Positions 11,107 to 22,826 are shown, counted from the stretch's first letter. The stretch: DNA of 64,000 nt from Exophiala sp. HKRS030 (GCA_023897205.1 JAHWDD010000002.1:3410001-3474000); one strand, 5' to 3'. The notes: generated by a model from the sequence alone, not told the origin. A program made the numbers and translations.

Positions 11107-12365
11107 TAATTAGGGGCCACTACAGCCTCGTTTTCATTCTTGCTTGCGTTTGCATGCCGTTGGGATATGCCGTGCTCAACCAAGTAGTAAACGCGGAACT
11201 TACCGATGCCCTTTGCCTGAGGATTTCGCATTCAGAACAGGGAATAGAACAGAAACGGACATGCCGTATCACGCACGATACTGTTGCTGTACAGAATCCT
11301 AGCCCTCCGGATAAAATCCCTTTGCCAGCAACTTAGAAGCTGAACACTCAATATCCGTATCCGTACAGTAGTTTAGCACGCGCGCCCAAAGAAACCTCGG
11401 TCGCCCGGTAACCCGGTTGAATTGAGAAGCTGGCCCCCCACACACCTACCTCCTCTGGGTCCCTTCGATCCCTCGATCAGAAGATGGACGGGGATCATGA
11501 ACGGCAAAGAAACTTCGGAGCTCTTTGAAAAAGGGTTGCGCCGTTTTGGGGTGGTCAGAACACGTTAGGACAGGCAATGTCTGTAGCCATAATCAGATGA
11601 GAACGAACAAGCTTGTAATGGATAAACTTCGCAACTCACCAGTCACTCTACTCGGTAAAGCCTCGTCTGATCAAACCCCCTTTGCACATCGCATGCAAGC
11701 AACAGTAAGCAAGCATTCTCTTCTAAGCAATGTGGCCGGCTTCACATCCGGAGTATCTAGTGTGTAGACATGCCGAGCAAGCGAAGTACAGTACTCCGTA
11801 CTGTAAAGAGAGAAAGAACTCGGTTGAACATCGGCGAGAATTTGTTTCCTTCTTTATCCAGTTGTAACGAAGGATTCACAGTACCCACACGACACTGTGT
11901 GTACGCTTAGTATAGCACCTAGGTGTGTACATGAAATGGTCTCATGATCATGCAAGACATTATGTTGGGTTTTGAGTCTTGACAAACTAGACTCTCCAAA
12001 GTGTGGAATTTGAACCAATACTATTTCAAGGCTACAAACTACCCAATCGCCTCATGCTAATCCACTGAAGAGGTTGAATGACCGGAAGGAGAGATAGGTC
12101 TTGCGTATCATGACAGAGAATAGAAACGAAAAACAAGTGACAGAATTAAACTTGGCTATTATCAGACTGAGATCGAACAATAGAGGGTACGTACTACCCC
12201 CTCCCCATTACACTATGTTCGTCCCCTTCAAAGGGCACTTGTCAATCTCTGAGTCTTTCTCTCAAACAGAGAAAAAGCTAGAACACCAATGAGATGCATT
12301 TGTCTAAAAGTCAATCATGCCGAAGGACCAGGGCACGTCAAGAACCCAGAGAAGTCAAGGCAATT
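11107..12365. other. Convergent intergenic region between GH115 and GH10 genes
   Basis: 1.26 kb between two stop codons. I see only terminator/3'-UTR sequence, a perfect GTACTCCGTAC at 11791-11801, and short non-coding ORFs. Confidence 0.5.
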
Positions 12366-13781
12366 CTAAGCGGAGCAGACAGAGCACGGCACACCCTGCA
12401 GGGCCTCGCCAACCGCGTAGTAGGCGGGCTTCCGGGTAAAATCTGCATTGTACAAGTCCGCGACACCCTGGCCGGGGAAGGTGCCAGGGATCCAGGAGTA
12501 CTGGTCGTCAAAGTCCCAGACGGTGATGCCGATGCATCCGTCGACCTGGACGCAGCTGGCCACGCTGTCGTAGTAGTTCTGGGCCTGCATGGCAAACGCC
12601 GTGGCGTTGGTCATGTTGGCCTCGACGAAGCGAACATCCAACTCCGTGATGGCCACCTCCAACCCCAATGCCACGTACCCTTGCTTCGCGGCTATTTGCT
12701 CCTCAAGGCTTGGGGTGCCACCCACTTCAAAGTGTGATTCCAGGCCCACCCCGTCGATCTTGATGCCGCGGGCCTGAACCTCCTTGATGAGTGCGTACGT
12801 CGCCTGGGTCTTGTTGCCCGTGTCCTCGATGCCGTAGTCGTTGTAAAACAACTTGATGTCCTTGCCAGTGGCCTCGACGGCTTCCTGGGCGAACTGGTAG
12901 GCCAGAAAGAAATACTCTGGACCGATCACATCGTACTGTTTGGCCACCAGTTTGTTAGATTGTGACTATGCAGCAACTAAAAAAGGAATACATATAAACA
13001 AAAGGGGAGAGGGAAGGAACACAAAATCGGACTTACCCAGATACTCTCAGAGAAACTACCATTGGCGGCCAGAGCTTCGTTGACAACGTCCCAGGAATAA
13101 CAGGCATCTTGCCAGTGAGTGATCAATGTTTGAATGTGGTTCTTCATGACGGCCGTCAGGGTCTCGTTGCTCCAGGTGCCGTTCACAACAAAGTCACTCA
13201 GCTGCGAGTTCCAGACCAAGTTGTGGCATCGAAGGTATTTGCCGTGATCTTGGGCAATGTCGACTGCGACTTGACCACCTGTGAAGTTGAACAGCCCTTG
13301 CTCTGGCTCGGTGGCGAAGAACTTCATGTCATTGGCCGGAGTGATTTGGCCGAAAATGTTGGTGTCATTCAAGATCTCTTGATAGAGAATGTTGGTGTCC
13401 TCTCCTGTCCCCTGGGCATCCGCGTCAGTCATGGGGAATGGCAGGGACTGGTCTGTGCCAAAGAGAACTCACAGGCTGATCTGTGGCACTGCCAAACCAT
13501 AGCTTCCCAGCAGAGCGAGCCAAGTCATTCAAGTATGGTGGTGCCAGCGGCTCGAAATACCCTGAGCATGATGGAGATGCAGGAGCTGTTGAGCTCGATC
13601 CGGATGATGTGGTGGATGCTGTTGGACCCGGCTTGCCAGGCCAGGATTGGGGTCCTGGGAATCCTGAAGACTTCTGGGGAGGGGGTGGCGGAGGAGGAGG
13701 CCCCCATGGGTGCATGGGATTTGCATTTGAAAGGCCTGCCAAAGCCACGAACGCGGCTGACAAAAGACTATACGAATGCAT
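12366..13781 (-). CDS. Secreted GH10 endo-1,4-beta-xylanase
   Basis: Three exons: 13473-13781, 13037-13411 and 12366-12935, with introns of 61 and 101 nt (GTGAGT..CCCAG and GTAAGT..ACAG). All junctions are in phase and restore ATDQPGTGEDTN and SIWYDVIGPEYF; product 417 aa. A signal peptide ends near SNA. Residues 22-72 are a Pro8 run plus a Ser/Thr/Pro linker; the GH10 barrel follows. The acid/base is Glu215 in SWDVVNEAL and the nucleophile is Glu327 in AITELDVR; WDFDDQYSW near the C-terminus is also typical. It cleaves internal xylan bonds outside the cell. Oddity: linker sequence but no cysteine-bearing CBM1 before it. It lies head to head with the sugar transporter, with a GGCTAAA site 503 bp upstream. 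Confidence 0.93.
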
Positions 13782-14283
13782 GTTATACAGCAAGGAATCA
13801 GACGTCAAGATGAGGAATGAACAAAGATGCTCTTCGATTTGCTGCACGTTACGGTCACGATGTACCTTGCAGAAGAGCTTCTTCATATACTTCTCACCGG
13901 TAAAATCGATCCTCGTCTGTACCAGGATCCAAGATTACCTTTCGTCTTCATTTGAGATACACCTGCCGATAGCGTCGACCAAGATTGCGGTGACGAGGCA
14001 GATCGAATCTTGGATAACAACCGGGACCCCGCAGCCTGAGATTCATGCTGCAGAGGAGACGAAATCAACACGTCGACCTTCCGCGTCTGGTGTAGCACGC
14101 AATACACAAGGCACGTGGCCGGTAGATATCAAGAGACAGACACTTGAGTCGAGGCGAGGTACATCTGGACAGGGAGACCCATGTGAGAGGCGAAATGTGG
14201 AGGTGGAGCATCAATATCCCTTTTGATATATTGCATTGCTACTCGGACCTATACGAACGAGGCTCAAATGCTTTTCCCAGTCA

Positions 14284-14290
14284 GGCTAAA
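14284..14290 (+). promoter_or_regulatory. Candidate XlnR site GGCTAAA
   Basis: Exact GGCTAAA, 503 bp upstream of the GH10 start codon (opposite orientation to that gene). Binding is inferred. Confidence 0.35.
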
Positions 14291-15170
14291 CCAAGCCTGA
14301 GAGCCTTGCTTCAGACGATCAATTAATCATTAGAGTCAAGCTTTTCCTTCGTGTAGCCAGCCGCTCGACCGATGGCTATTAGTTTGACGAGGAAGTGGCG
14401 TGTCGGGCGCGAAATACCCAGACGGACGTGTGTGGCCAGACGAAGTTGCTCGTGAAGTCCTTGATGTTTTTGCAAAAGTGCCACCAAAAGCTTATGTTAG
14501 ATGGGATGCCCAGGGTAAAATGCCCTAGTGTGTCGATCGATGTTAACAAGAGAGATGAACCATGAGCCGTCCAGAGTCTGGCTGCTCCGTGCTTCGCGAC
14601 AAACGACATTCCGGTTAATAGGATAATAGGGGGATAACTAGCCGCATGGACGTCCCTCCGTGCAAAAAAAGAGACTGCCGATATTCTGCCATATGGTCGT
14701 CAGGCTCTAGGGGATCCACACCGGCCCATGATCCCAGCACATGTCGTTTCTCACTCCCATGGGCAAGTGGTGTGCTGCCCACATTTTCTCCTTCTAATTC
14801 CGTCCTCCACACACCTCCGGATCAGGTGGCACGGATTCTTCAGTGGATTCTTTTTTCAGCTACCACCTATCTTCAACGAGTTTTGACGCGGACATCCCTG
14901 ACCAAGCGAAGGGGGAAAGAATACAGCATCTTTCATTCCATGAGACCCCCTTGTCAGTCTATTCCTGATGCCAGGTAAGAAATCAGCCGTGCCCAGCTCC
15001 GGTCGGGGCCATGACTTTTGCCTTCGACGCCGCATCCATCACCATCGAAGAGACCCAAGCTAAAGTCAAGCTCCGCGACGAACAGAGGAACAACCGTTCT
15101 ATTGGCGGGGCCGACTTTTACCCAGCCCTTCGCCTCGGATGTCGCCTCTAGTCTAGACCATTTTGTCTCT

Positions 15171-15177
15171 GGCTAAA
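15171..15177 (+). promoter_or_regulatory. Candidate XlnR site GGCTAAA
   Basis: Exact GGCTAAA, 298 bp upstream of the transporter start codon and about 160 bp before its TATA-like sequence. Binding is inferred. Confidence 0.4.
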
Positions 15178-15333
15178 TGCATATTCAGGCGAAGGAATGG
15201 CCCCATTGGTCTCTACCATCCCATCCCAGGTTCGCTACATGGACTTCTGGTTTGACTAACACCAGACACCACACGCGGGCTCTCCAGATGAAGTGCCGGG
15301 GTATGATGAGTGTGCATGGACACTGCTACGTTG

Positions 15334-15340
15334 TATATAA
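15334..15340 (+). promoter_or_regulatory. TATA-like element of the transporter gene
   Basis: TATATAA, 129 bp before the transporter ATG, followed by a C/T-rich stretch as in many fungal promoters. Confidence 0.4.
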
Positions 15341-15468
15341 CTACTCTCGTGCATCCATTCCTGACTCTTGTCTCTTCTCCTTCATCATCAAGCTTTTCAG
15401 CCATCTCTTCTGGCCTAGGACCATTATCCCCTGACGGAAGTATCCTTGGATCAGACCATCAAACGAAC

Positions 15469-17112
15469 ATGGGGAAAGACTACTTCGAGGTGGCCGGTCG
15501 CCAGTTCCCGGCGGTGACCTGGTACAAAGATCCAGCTCTGCGAAAGACCTACATCATTCTCATGTTCGTGGTCTTGACCAGTGCCACAAACGGGTAAGCC
15601 GACAGCACTCGAAGCACTAGTCCTCGATTCTAATCACTTTTTGGCAGTTACGATGGATCTATGATGAACGGTCTTCAGACTCTGACACCATGGAAAGACC
15701 ATTTCGGCAACCCTTCAAAGGGTAGACTCGGTATATTGAATGCCATCATGGCTGCTGGTTCCATCTCGGCCATCCCATTCGTGCCCTACGCCGCAGATAT
15801 CCTCGGTCGTCGCATGGGTATTCTCGTGGGATGTATCCTCATGCTGGTTGGTGTCATCCTGCAGTCGATCGGTTCCAACTACGACATGTTCTTGGGTGCT
15901 CGATTCTTGATCGGTTTCGGTGTTGCCATTGCCCACGGAGCCTCCCCCTTGCTCATCACCGAGTTGGTCCACCCACAACACCGTGCCGTCTTCACCACCA
16001 TCTATAACACGACCTGGTACGCGGGTTCCATCGTTGCCGCTTGGCTTACCTACGGCACCGATCATATCAGCAACAACTGGGCATGGCGTATTCCCACCAT
16101 TGTTCAAGCTGCCCCCAGTTTGATCCAGATCGCGTTTATCTGGTTCGTGCCCGAGTCCCCCCGTTGGTATATTGCCCACGGCAAGGAAGAGAAGGGTCTC
16201 GCGGTCCTTGGCAACGTCCATGCCAACGGCAACATCAACGACGAAATGGTCCAGGTCGAATTCGTCGAAATCCGCGACACCATCAGACTCGAGAAGGAAC
16301 TTGAATCCAATGGCTGGATGGAGCTCATCAAGACCAAGGGTAATCGACGCCGACTCATCATTCTCTTGTCCGCCGGTCTCTTCTCACAATGGTCCGGCAA
16401 CGGTCTCGTCTCGTACTACATCACCAAGGTCTTGGATCAGATTGGCTACACCGACACCTTGACCCAGAACTTGATCAACGGTGTCCTCCAAATCTTCAAC
16501 CTCTTCATCGCCGTCCTCTCCTGCTTCTTCGTCGACAAGATCGGTCGTCGCAAGCTCTTCCTCTTCTCCACCACCGGTATGCTCATCACCTTCATCTGCT
16601 GGACCATCTGCTCGGCCCGCTTCGCCATCACCGGCGCCCGAGGTGCCGCCAACGCCGTCGTCGGCTTCATCTACATCTACTACTTCTTCTACAACTGGGC
16701 TTGGTCCGGTATGTTGGTTGGCTACACCGTCGAAATCCTCCCTTACAACATCCGTGCTAAGGGTATGACCGTCATGTTCCTCATGGTCGACGCCGCCCTC
16801 TTCTTCAACCAGTACGTCAACCCAATCGCCCTGGGAGACATCGGCTGGAAGTACTACATTGTCTACTGCGTCTGGCTCGCCGTCGAACTTGTCGTGGTCT
16901 ACATCTTCTACGTCGAGACGAGAAACACTCCTCTGGAAGAAATTGCCAAGCATTTCGACGGAGAAGATGCCCTGCTGGCTGGTGGTGCTGCCACCCACAA
17001 GGGTCTCGCCATGGCCACCGAGATGGGTCTCGAGGGCACCGTCCTCCAAGCCACCGATGAGAAGAGAGGTGGTGCTGAAGTCGAGCACGTGCCCCACAAA
17101 GATTCCGTGTAA
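15469..17112 (+). CDS. MFS sugar transporter (Sugar_tr family)
   Basis: Exons 15469-15593 and 15648-17112 around a 54-nt intron (GTAAGC..GGCAG); the join gives TSATNGYDGSMMNG. The product has 529 aa and about 12 hydrophobic segments. Family signatures: DILGRRMG after TM2, PESPRWYIAHGK at the end of the first half, DKIGRRKLF in the second half, and VETRNTPLEEI near the C-terminus replacing the PETKG motif, a variant I associate with fungal lactose/disaccharide-type permeases. It is a plasma-membrane importer of a mono- or oligosaccharide; xylose or xylo-oligosaccharides are the likely cargo only because of the xylanase next door. The promoter has GGCTAAA and a TATA box. Codon use is strongly biased to C-ending codons, which suggests high expression. 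Confidence 0.9.
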
Positions 17113-17694
17113 AAAACCCCAAACAAATCAGCGCTTCTCTCTGCTCTCTGCTTTTTGTGCGGTGGATATGTTTGACGAGTACACAGGCTCACAAGAGGAA
17201 GAGGAAAGCTCGCAGTCTTAAAGAAGAAGAATGAAATGAAGGGATCAAATGATTTAGCCAACAGGTTTGAAGTAGATTTCCAATACTGATTTCTATTGAT
17301 CAAAGATGTCGTTCTCATCCATTGAGGATTCTTGTAGACACGATCGACACGATGAACCTCAGAATCATGACTCGGGCATGCGGCCGTGATATGCTCCTGC
17401 AGACCAACGTGCCGACAGGGCCTTGCCGATTGCCTATTATGTTCGTAGAGCGAGAATTCTGACCAGATCAATACACACTCAATGTAAGCGTACAGTAAAG
17501 AAGCAAATAGACTTTCCGTAATAGATTATGCGGAATGTGAGCTCGCTCAGCCTCGTCGCAAAAGGCGAGGCTGAAAAACTCGTCACGTGTGATAAGGCCT
17601 TATCACAAAAAATATTTCCCCAAAGTTCTACAAATAATCCCTCTCTTTCTCACTCTCTCTGTCCACGCACAAACACGCCGCCCGCCCACTCAAG
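17113..17694. other. Intergenic region, transporter to RRP3
   Basis: 582 bp with no gene seen. A TTTAGCC (17253-17259) lies downstream of the transporter; the bases just before the helicase start are C/T-rich, like a housekeeping promoter. Confidence 0.5.
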
Positions 17695-19140
17695 ATGCCG
17701 CCGCTCAAGAAAAGAAAAATCAGCCATGATGGCCAGACCTCCCGAACTGAAGACCGCGAGAGGTCAACCACACCGACCGAACCCTCTGAAGCCAGCGCGA
17801 GCGATGCAGAAACGACAGATGAACAACAACCCACTGAACGACGTCCTCGCACATTTAGAGAGTTAGGCATCATTGACTCGTTGTGCGAAGCCTGCGAATC
17901 CCTTGGCTACAAAGCCCCTACCCCGATCCAAGCCGAGTCCATACCCCTAGCCCTCCAGGGTCGAGATCTTATAGGGTTGGCAGAGACCGGAAGCGGGAAG
18001 ACGGCTGCGTTTGTACTGCCCATCCTACAAGCCCTGATGGCGAAGCCTCAGGGCCTGCACTCGTTGATTTTGGCCCCGACGAGAGAATTGGCATACCAGA
18101 TCTCTCAAGCGGTGGAAGCATTGGGCTCGGTCATAGCTGTCCGATGTGTGGTTCTAGTGGGCGGCATGGACATGATTCCGCAGGCCATCGCACTGGGGAA
18201 GCAACCCCATGTTGTCGTGGCCACACCTGGGCGTCTGATGGACCACCTCGAGAACACAAAGGGATTCTCACTCCGACAATTGAAATACCTAGTCATGGAC
18301 GAAGCCGATCGTCTCCTCGATCTGGACTTTGGGCCGGTTCTGGACAAGATTCTCAAGATCATCCCCAAAGAAGGAAGAAAGACATATCTCTTCTCGGCCA
18401 CCATGTCGAGTAAAGTCGAGTCCCTACAGCGAGCGTCGTTGTCGAATCCTCTTCGTGTGGCCGTATCGCAGGACAAGTACCAGACGGTATCAACACTCAT
18501 ACAGTCATACCTATTTATCCCTCATAAGCACAAAGATCTCTATCTCGTCCACATTCTGAACGAACTTGCAGGACAGACGGGAATCATCTTCACGAGGACT
18601 GTCAACGAGGCGCAACGCATATCGATACTGTTGAAGTCGTTGGGATTTTCCGCCATCCCCATTCACGGTCAACTCTCGCAGCACGCTCGATTGGCCGCGC
18701 TGAACAAGTTCCGGGCCAGATCGAGAAATTTGCTGGTCGCATCTGACGTTGCCGCTCGTGGTTTGGATATTCCGTCTGTTGATCTGGTGGTGAACTTTGA
18801 CCTTCCTCACGACAGCAAGACGTACATCCACCGAGTTGGACGGACAGCTCGAGCCGGTAAGAGCGGCAAGGCGGTTTCGTTTGTCACGCAGTATGACGTT
18901 GAGCTGTGGATGAGGATTGAGGGGGCACTGGGGAAGAAATTAAAAGAGTACGAGGCTGTCAAGGAAGAGGTCATGGTACTCGCGGAGAGAGTTGGTGATG
19001 CCCAAAGAGCTGCTGCGATGGAAATGAAGGAGCTACACGAGGACAGGGGCAAGAAAGGAGCTACACTGAGACATAAGAGGACTGGGAAGGGCGGTGGTGA
19101 TAAGAGAGGAAGAGACAATATGGATCAAGATGAGGGTTGA
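17695..19140 (+). CDS. rrp3: DEAD-box ATP-dependent RNA helicase Rrp3 (DDX47)
   Basis: Intronless, 481 aa. All DEAD-box motifs are present in order: Q motif around residues 53-85 (GYKAPTPIQ), Walker A AETGSGKT at 96-103, PTRELAYQ near 128, TPGRL near 177, DEAD at 202-205, SAT at 235-237, ARGLDIP near 354 and [10 protein letters not shown] near 379. The short lysine-rich N-terminus and basic C-terminus, overall length and [19 protein letters not shown] wording fit Rrp3 among DEAD-box subfamilies. Rrp3 acts in the nucleolus in 18S rRNA maturation (35S pre-rRNA cleavages). Helicase family is certain; the Rrp3 assignment is strong but from memory of the subfamily. Confidence 0.93.
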   Translation: MPPLKKRKISHDGQTSRTEDRERSTTPTEPSEASASDAETTDEQQPTERRPRTFRELGIIDSLCEACESLGYKAPTPIQAESIPLALQGRDLIGLAETGSGKTAAFVLPILQALMAKPQGLHSLILAPTRELAYQISQAVEALGSVIAVRCVVLVGGMDMIPQAIALGKQPHVVVATPGRLMDHLENTKGFSLRQLKYLVMDEADRLLDLDFGPVLDKILKIIPKEGRKTYLFSATMSSKVESLQRASLSNPLRVAVSQDKYQTVSTLIQSYLFIPHKHKDLYLVHILNELAGQTGIIFTRTVNEAQRISILLKSLGFSAIPIHGQLSQHARLAALNKFRARSRNLLVASDVAARGLDIPSVDLVVNFDLPHDSKTYIHRVGRTARAGKSGKAVSFVTQYDVELWMRIEGALGKKLKEYEAVKEEVMVLAERVGDAQRAAAMEMKELHEDRGKKGATLRHKRTGKGGGDKRGRDNMDQDEG

Positions 19141-19713
19141 TGATTAATGAATGTTGACTGTCGTAGGTACAGTAATAGAGGTGATGAGGATAAAAGTTGG
19201 TATCCAATGGAATGTTTTTGACCAGCGTATGTGCTTGTGTAGGTATGTAGTGATGGTGTTTTGGTATTCATATCGCCTCATCAACCTACCTAGCTACCTT
19301 TTATATTTCATCAAGTCCTCGTACGGTGCTTCGATCGTATTGGAACTGAGGTGATGGTATCTGACCCACCAAACAACGATCGATGATCCACTTTTGAGAT
19401 AACGGGACCCTCGTCACTCGGTAATATGTGGTCTTGTTGATCTCGAAAGAGAGAAAAAAAAGATACTAAAATAAAGTCCTCTCGGATGAGAAGGCATAAA
19501 TTACTGTAGTGTGAGATGTGCTGTATGAGCTAACAAAAACTACCATCCATCTACTTAAGGGTATCCGACACATCTAGCAATCGTGAAAAAGTCATATGTA
19601 TCAGCACCTCGGTCAATCCATCACAACTTGACTCGTCCTAGCACCCACCTGACCTACCCTCGGACGTCCACACTCACCAGCTATTTGTTTCACTCAATAT
19701 TCACAACTGAACA
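19141..19713. other. Intergenic region, RRP3 to cyclo-ligase-like gene
   Basis: 573 bp, A/T-rich; I see nothing beyond 3' and 5' untranslated-type sequence. Confidence 0.5.
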
Positions 19714-20637
19714 ATGACAATCCACCAAGACCAATGTCCTCTTCCATCTCCTCACCCTCAAGACGAAAAATCCTTGGTTCGTCAACAGGTCTGGACTTCC
19801 TTGAGGTCCGTCGCCTTGCCCGATTCGCGTCACCATTATGATTTTTCGAGCTTCATCCCGGACTTTTGGGGTTCCGACGAAGCCGTCACCAGACTTGTCG
19901 ACCTCGAGATTTACAGGTCCAGCAAGGTTCTTTTCATCACCCCGGACAATTGTTTGGAAGGTCTACGGCTACGGGCGTTGAAGGACAAAAAGACAATCTT
20001 GATGACCACGTATGGCATACGTCGTGGGTTTTGGATTTTGGATCCTACCGAGATTCCTCGAGACTCGTACCTTTTGGCATCGACTTTGGACGGCATGGAG
20101 AGGTTCGGTAGACGTGTCGGATTGTCGGAAATGGCCGGTGCACTAAACCCGCACGCCAGTCGATCACACAGTGACGGCAACGACGGCAACGGCGACGCCC
20201 AGGGTGAGACGGTGGTTTTGCCTCTTCTCGTGACAGGGACAGGGGCGATCAACACCTTTGGTGTTCGGTTCGGCAAAGGTCACGGTTTTTTCGACTTGGA
20301 ATGGTCGATACTTTTCAGTCTCGGACTCGTCGACCCCTTGACGAGTGTGACGGTCGCAGTCGTACACGACTGTCAAGTTTTGGAAGATCAAGAATTGACA
20401 CCGGAGGAATTCGACACGGTTTGTGACTTGGTCATCACACCTACGAGGGTCATTGTCGTCGACCATCATGTCCAACAGGATGGAACGAATCCAGAACGGT
20501 CACGCACAAAGACACAGTCGAAGACCATGGTACAAAAACCTACGTGTGGGATTCTGTGGGATAAATTACAACCTGGTATGTTGGATGACATACCACCTCT
20601 ACAAGAATTGAAGAGTATGATGTTGGATAAATCATAG
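19714..20637 (+). CDS. 5-formyltetrahydrofolate cyclo-ligase-like protein
   Basis: Intronless, 307 aa. The N-terminus (KSLVRQQVWTSLRS) and the core LLVTGTGAINTFGVRFGKG followed by HGFFDLEWS resemble the cyclo-ligase/MTHFSD fold, in which a G.R.GKGKGYYD loop binds substrate; the C-terminal DLVITPTRVIVVD also fits. Compared with the true enzyme (~200 aa) it is longer and the loop is altered (RFGKGHGFFDLEW), as in MTHFS-domain proteins of unclear activity. A role in one-carbon metabolism is possible, not shown. A low-complexity Gly/Asp/Asn insert lies near residues 150-165. Confidence 0.7.
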   Translation: MTIHQDQCPLPSPHPQDEKSLVRQQVWTSLRSVALPDSRHHYDFSSFIPDFWGSDEAVTRLVDLEIYRSSKVLFITPDNCLEGLRLRALKDKKTILMTTYGIRRGFWILDPTEIPRDSYLLASTLDGMERFGRRVGLSEMAGALNPHASRSHSDGNDGNGDAQGETVVLPLLVTGTGAINTFGVRFGKGHGFFDLEWSILFSLGLVDPLTSVTVAVVHDCQVLEDQELTPEEFDTVCDLVITPTRVIVVDHHVQQDGTNPERSRTKTQSKTMVQKPTCGILWDKLQPGMLDDIPPLQELKSMMLDKS

Positions 20638-20922
20638 AATACAACAATACACAGAGAGGACACAAAGATCGGAGGCAAGACAGCTTTTCCGAGTACATTC
20701 TCCAAGTTCGGAACAGAAAAGACAAACAAGACCATAGACCATGCTCATTACACTGTTCATCTCCGGTTTTTGTCTCGAGAATGAATGGTAGAACGCACAA
20801 GACATCAACTACCTTACAACAACACACATGTATATCTTCACAGTCAAATCAAACGTCACATATATCCTCCTCCACATGTTCTCCATAGGGTAAACCGTCA
20901 CAACATGTTCTTTTTCTTTTTT

Positions 20923-22826
20923 TCAAGAAGTAATAGAATATGGAGCCACGTTTGGATCCAAAGCTTGCCACAAGAAAGGCATACCCTGACTTAAACCGTT
21001 CGAGTCAAAGTTACGAGACGACACCTGTCCGCTAAACTGTTGCATGGTGTTGAAAAAGGTCGAAGCCGCCTGTTGGGTGGCCGGGTTCATACGATTCAAC
21101 ATCGGTTGATCATTGAACATGTTCATCAACGTACGGTTTGACCCGACGAAGAATGGACGGGCAAAGAGAGCCGCAAAACCGAACTGAGCTTCTACCTTGA
21201 CCAGTGGAGGGAGGTATTGAGCCAAATTCGAGGCTCCCTTTGTCGTTGGTGGTGGCTGGTACAGAGACGGTGGGTGGAAAGGGAGGGTCGAACTGACACT
21301 GATCAATTCGTTGGTGTTGATGGTGTGGTGTGAGGTGGATGCTAGATGTGCCTAAAACAAAGCAAATAGGTCAGCAGTGCAGATTCAAAAAAGAGAAACT
21401 GAAAATAGAGGCAACGACTACGTCATACGGCCAGGCAAGGGGAAATCTTGCTTACCATGTGAGTCAAAACATCAACCAGATCAGACTTTGTCTTGATTTC
21501 GGGAAAGTCAATGGCTTCAGCCGGACCTTGAGCCTCGGTCACCCACGCTTGCATTTCCTTGTCGGCGGTGACGTCCGAGTCTGAAGAGTAGTACGATCCC
21601 ACAAAGGAAGTCATGAAGGTGTGGATGGCGTCGTAGATGGTCGAGGCGTCATCGTAGAACGGGAAATTCTTCAACGCCGGGCCAAAATCCGAATTGACCA
21701 ACCCACGTCTCTCGAGGTCGGTCACGAAGTAATTGGACTGGAACCGACCGCTGCCGGCGTTCTTGTACAGGTTGGTCGAGTAGTCTTGGGCCGACGTGCC
21801 CGTGTAGGCAAAGACTTGGTCGACGACGGCCCCAGGCAAAAACAGCAACGTCGCGGCGAGAGGTTGAATCGCGTAGACCTCGTACATGATGCGGTTCAGG
21901 AGAGCCAAGACCGGATGCTGGTCGCTCAGAGATCGAATGGCGGCCATGTAGGCAATCTGCACGACCTCGTGGGTGCTGGCCAGGTGGTTCCACTGGGCAA
22001 ACCAGAAATCGTTGACATTGTACATGATCTTGGCGAGAAGCCAGTCGTCGGGAGAATCGGCGGGAGTGTAGATCAGGTTCGAGCCCACATTGGTACGGAT
22101 GGCCAACGGCAGGAACTCTTCCGTCTTCTGGTCGATGTAGAAGAAGGCGTCGCACGCCGCCGAGTAGCGAGAGGTCGGGGTGAGCTCCTTCTGGTCCCGG
22201 TAGTCGGCGTAGAAGAGACGACCTTGGCTGAAGAGTTGCTGGAGCGTCATGCCCGTGAGGTTCGTCGCGGTGGCGTCGTCGATGGTGAATTGCAACGTGT
22301 CCGACGCAGGGTTGAGTCTCTTGACCTGGTAGGGGCTGAGGGAAAGTCGTTCCATCGAGAACAGCAGGTCCTGGGTGTAGTTGGACAGGATACCCGGGAC
22401 GGGACCATGTGGGAGGAAGCTCTTCCAGTGACCATCGTACAACAACTTGTAGTCGTCCAAGGTCTTCAAGCCGTTGTACTGTAATGCAAACAATGTACTG
22501 TCGGCGGCGTCGACGGCGGTAGCTGCGAGGATCGGTGCTTCGTCGAGCTGAATCTCGACTTGATCGGCCGCAGCCCTCGCCACGCCCAAGACTCCCGATG
22601 GGAAGAACGGTCCACCGGCGACCGGAGGGCCATACAAGAACCCGGCTTGCTTTGTCTCGATATCCGTCGACCTCAACAAGGCATTGGAGTCGTTCTGCGG
22701 CAATGAATAACCATTCGTCGCGCGTACGTTCAGTCTCGGAGCTCTTTGTATGGCGACCGACGCGACCTCGCTGCTGCCCAGCGAAAAGACCAACAGCAAG
22801 TACGACATAAACGATTGACGACCCAT
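20923..22826 (-). CDS. Secreted fungal lipoxygenase (manganese/iron type)
   Basis: Exons 21456-22826 and 20923-21351 around a 104-nt intron (GTAAGC..TTTAG), in phase, give 599 aa. A hydrophobic N-terminus (SYLLLVFSLGSSEVASVA) predicts export. Metal-ligand regions of lipoxygenases are visible: WNHLASTHEVVQIAYMAAIR with His281 and His286, and, just after the splice, TSHHTINTNEL with His465 and Asn469. Length and lack of an N-terminal PLAT domain match the secreted Mn-lipoxygenases of fungi such as Gaeumannomyces, which oxygenate linoleic and linolenic acids. The family normally ends in a metal-binding Ile or Val carboxylate; here the end is PYSITS, with Ile597 two residues from the end. A GGCTAAG lies at 23086-23092 upstream. 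Family is secure; metal and product specificity are not. Confidence 0.85.

Larger units (their letters stand above)
13782..15468. promoter_or_regulatory. Divergent promoter region between GH10 xylanase and sugar transporter
   Basis: 1.69 kb head-to-head region with two GGCTAAA heptamers (14284-14290, 15171-15177) and a TATATAA at 15334-15340 in front of the transporter, followed by a pyrimidine-rich stretch. ORFs within it show no family resemblance. Confidence 0.5.

Noticed and set aside
16384..17097. 237-codon minus-strand ORF
   Set aside because: Antisense of the transporter; the Asp/Glu/Gly-rich product is the mirror of C-ending codons.
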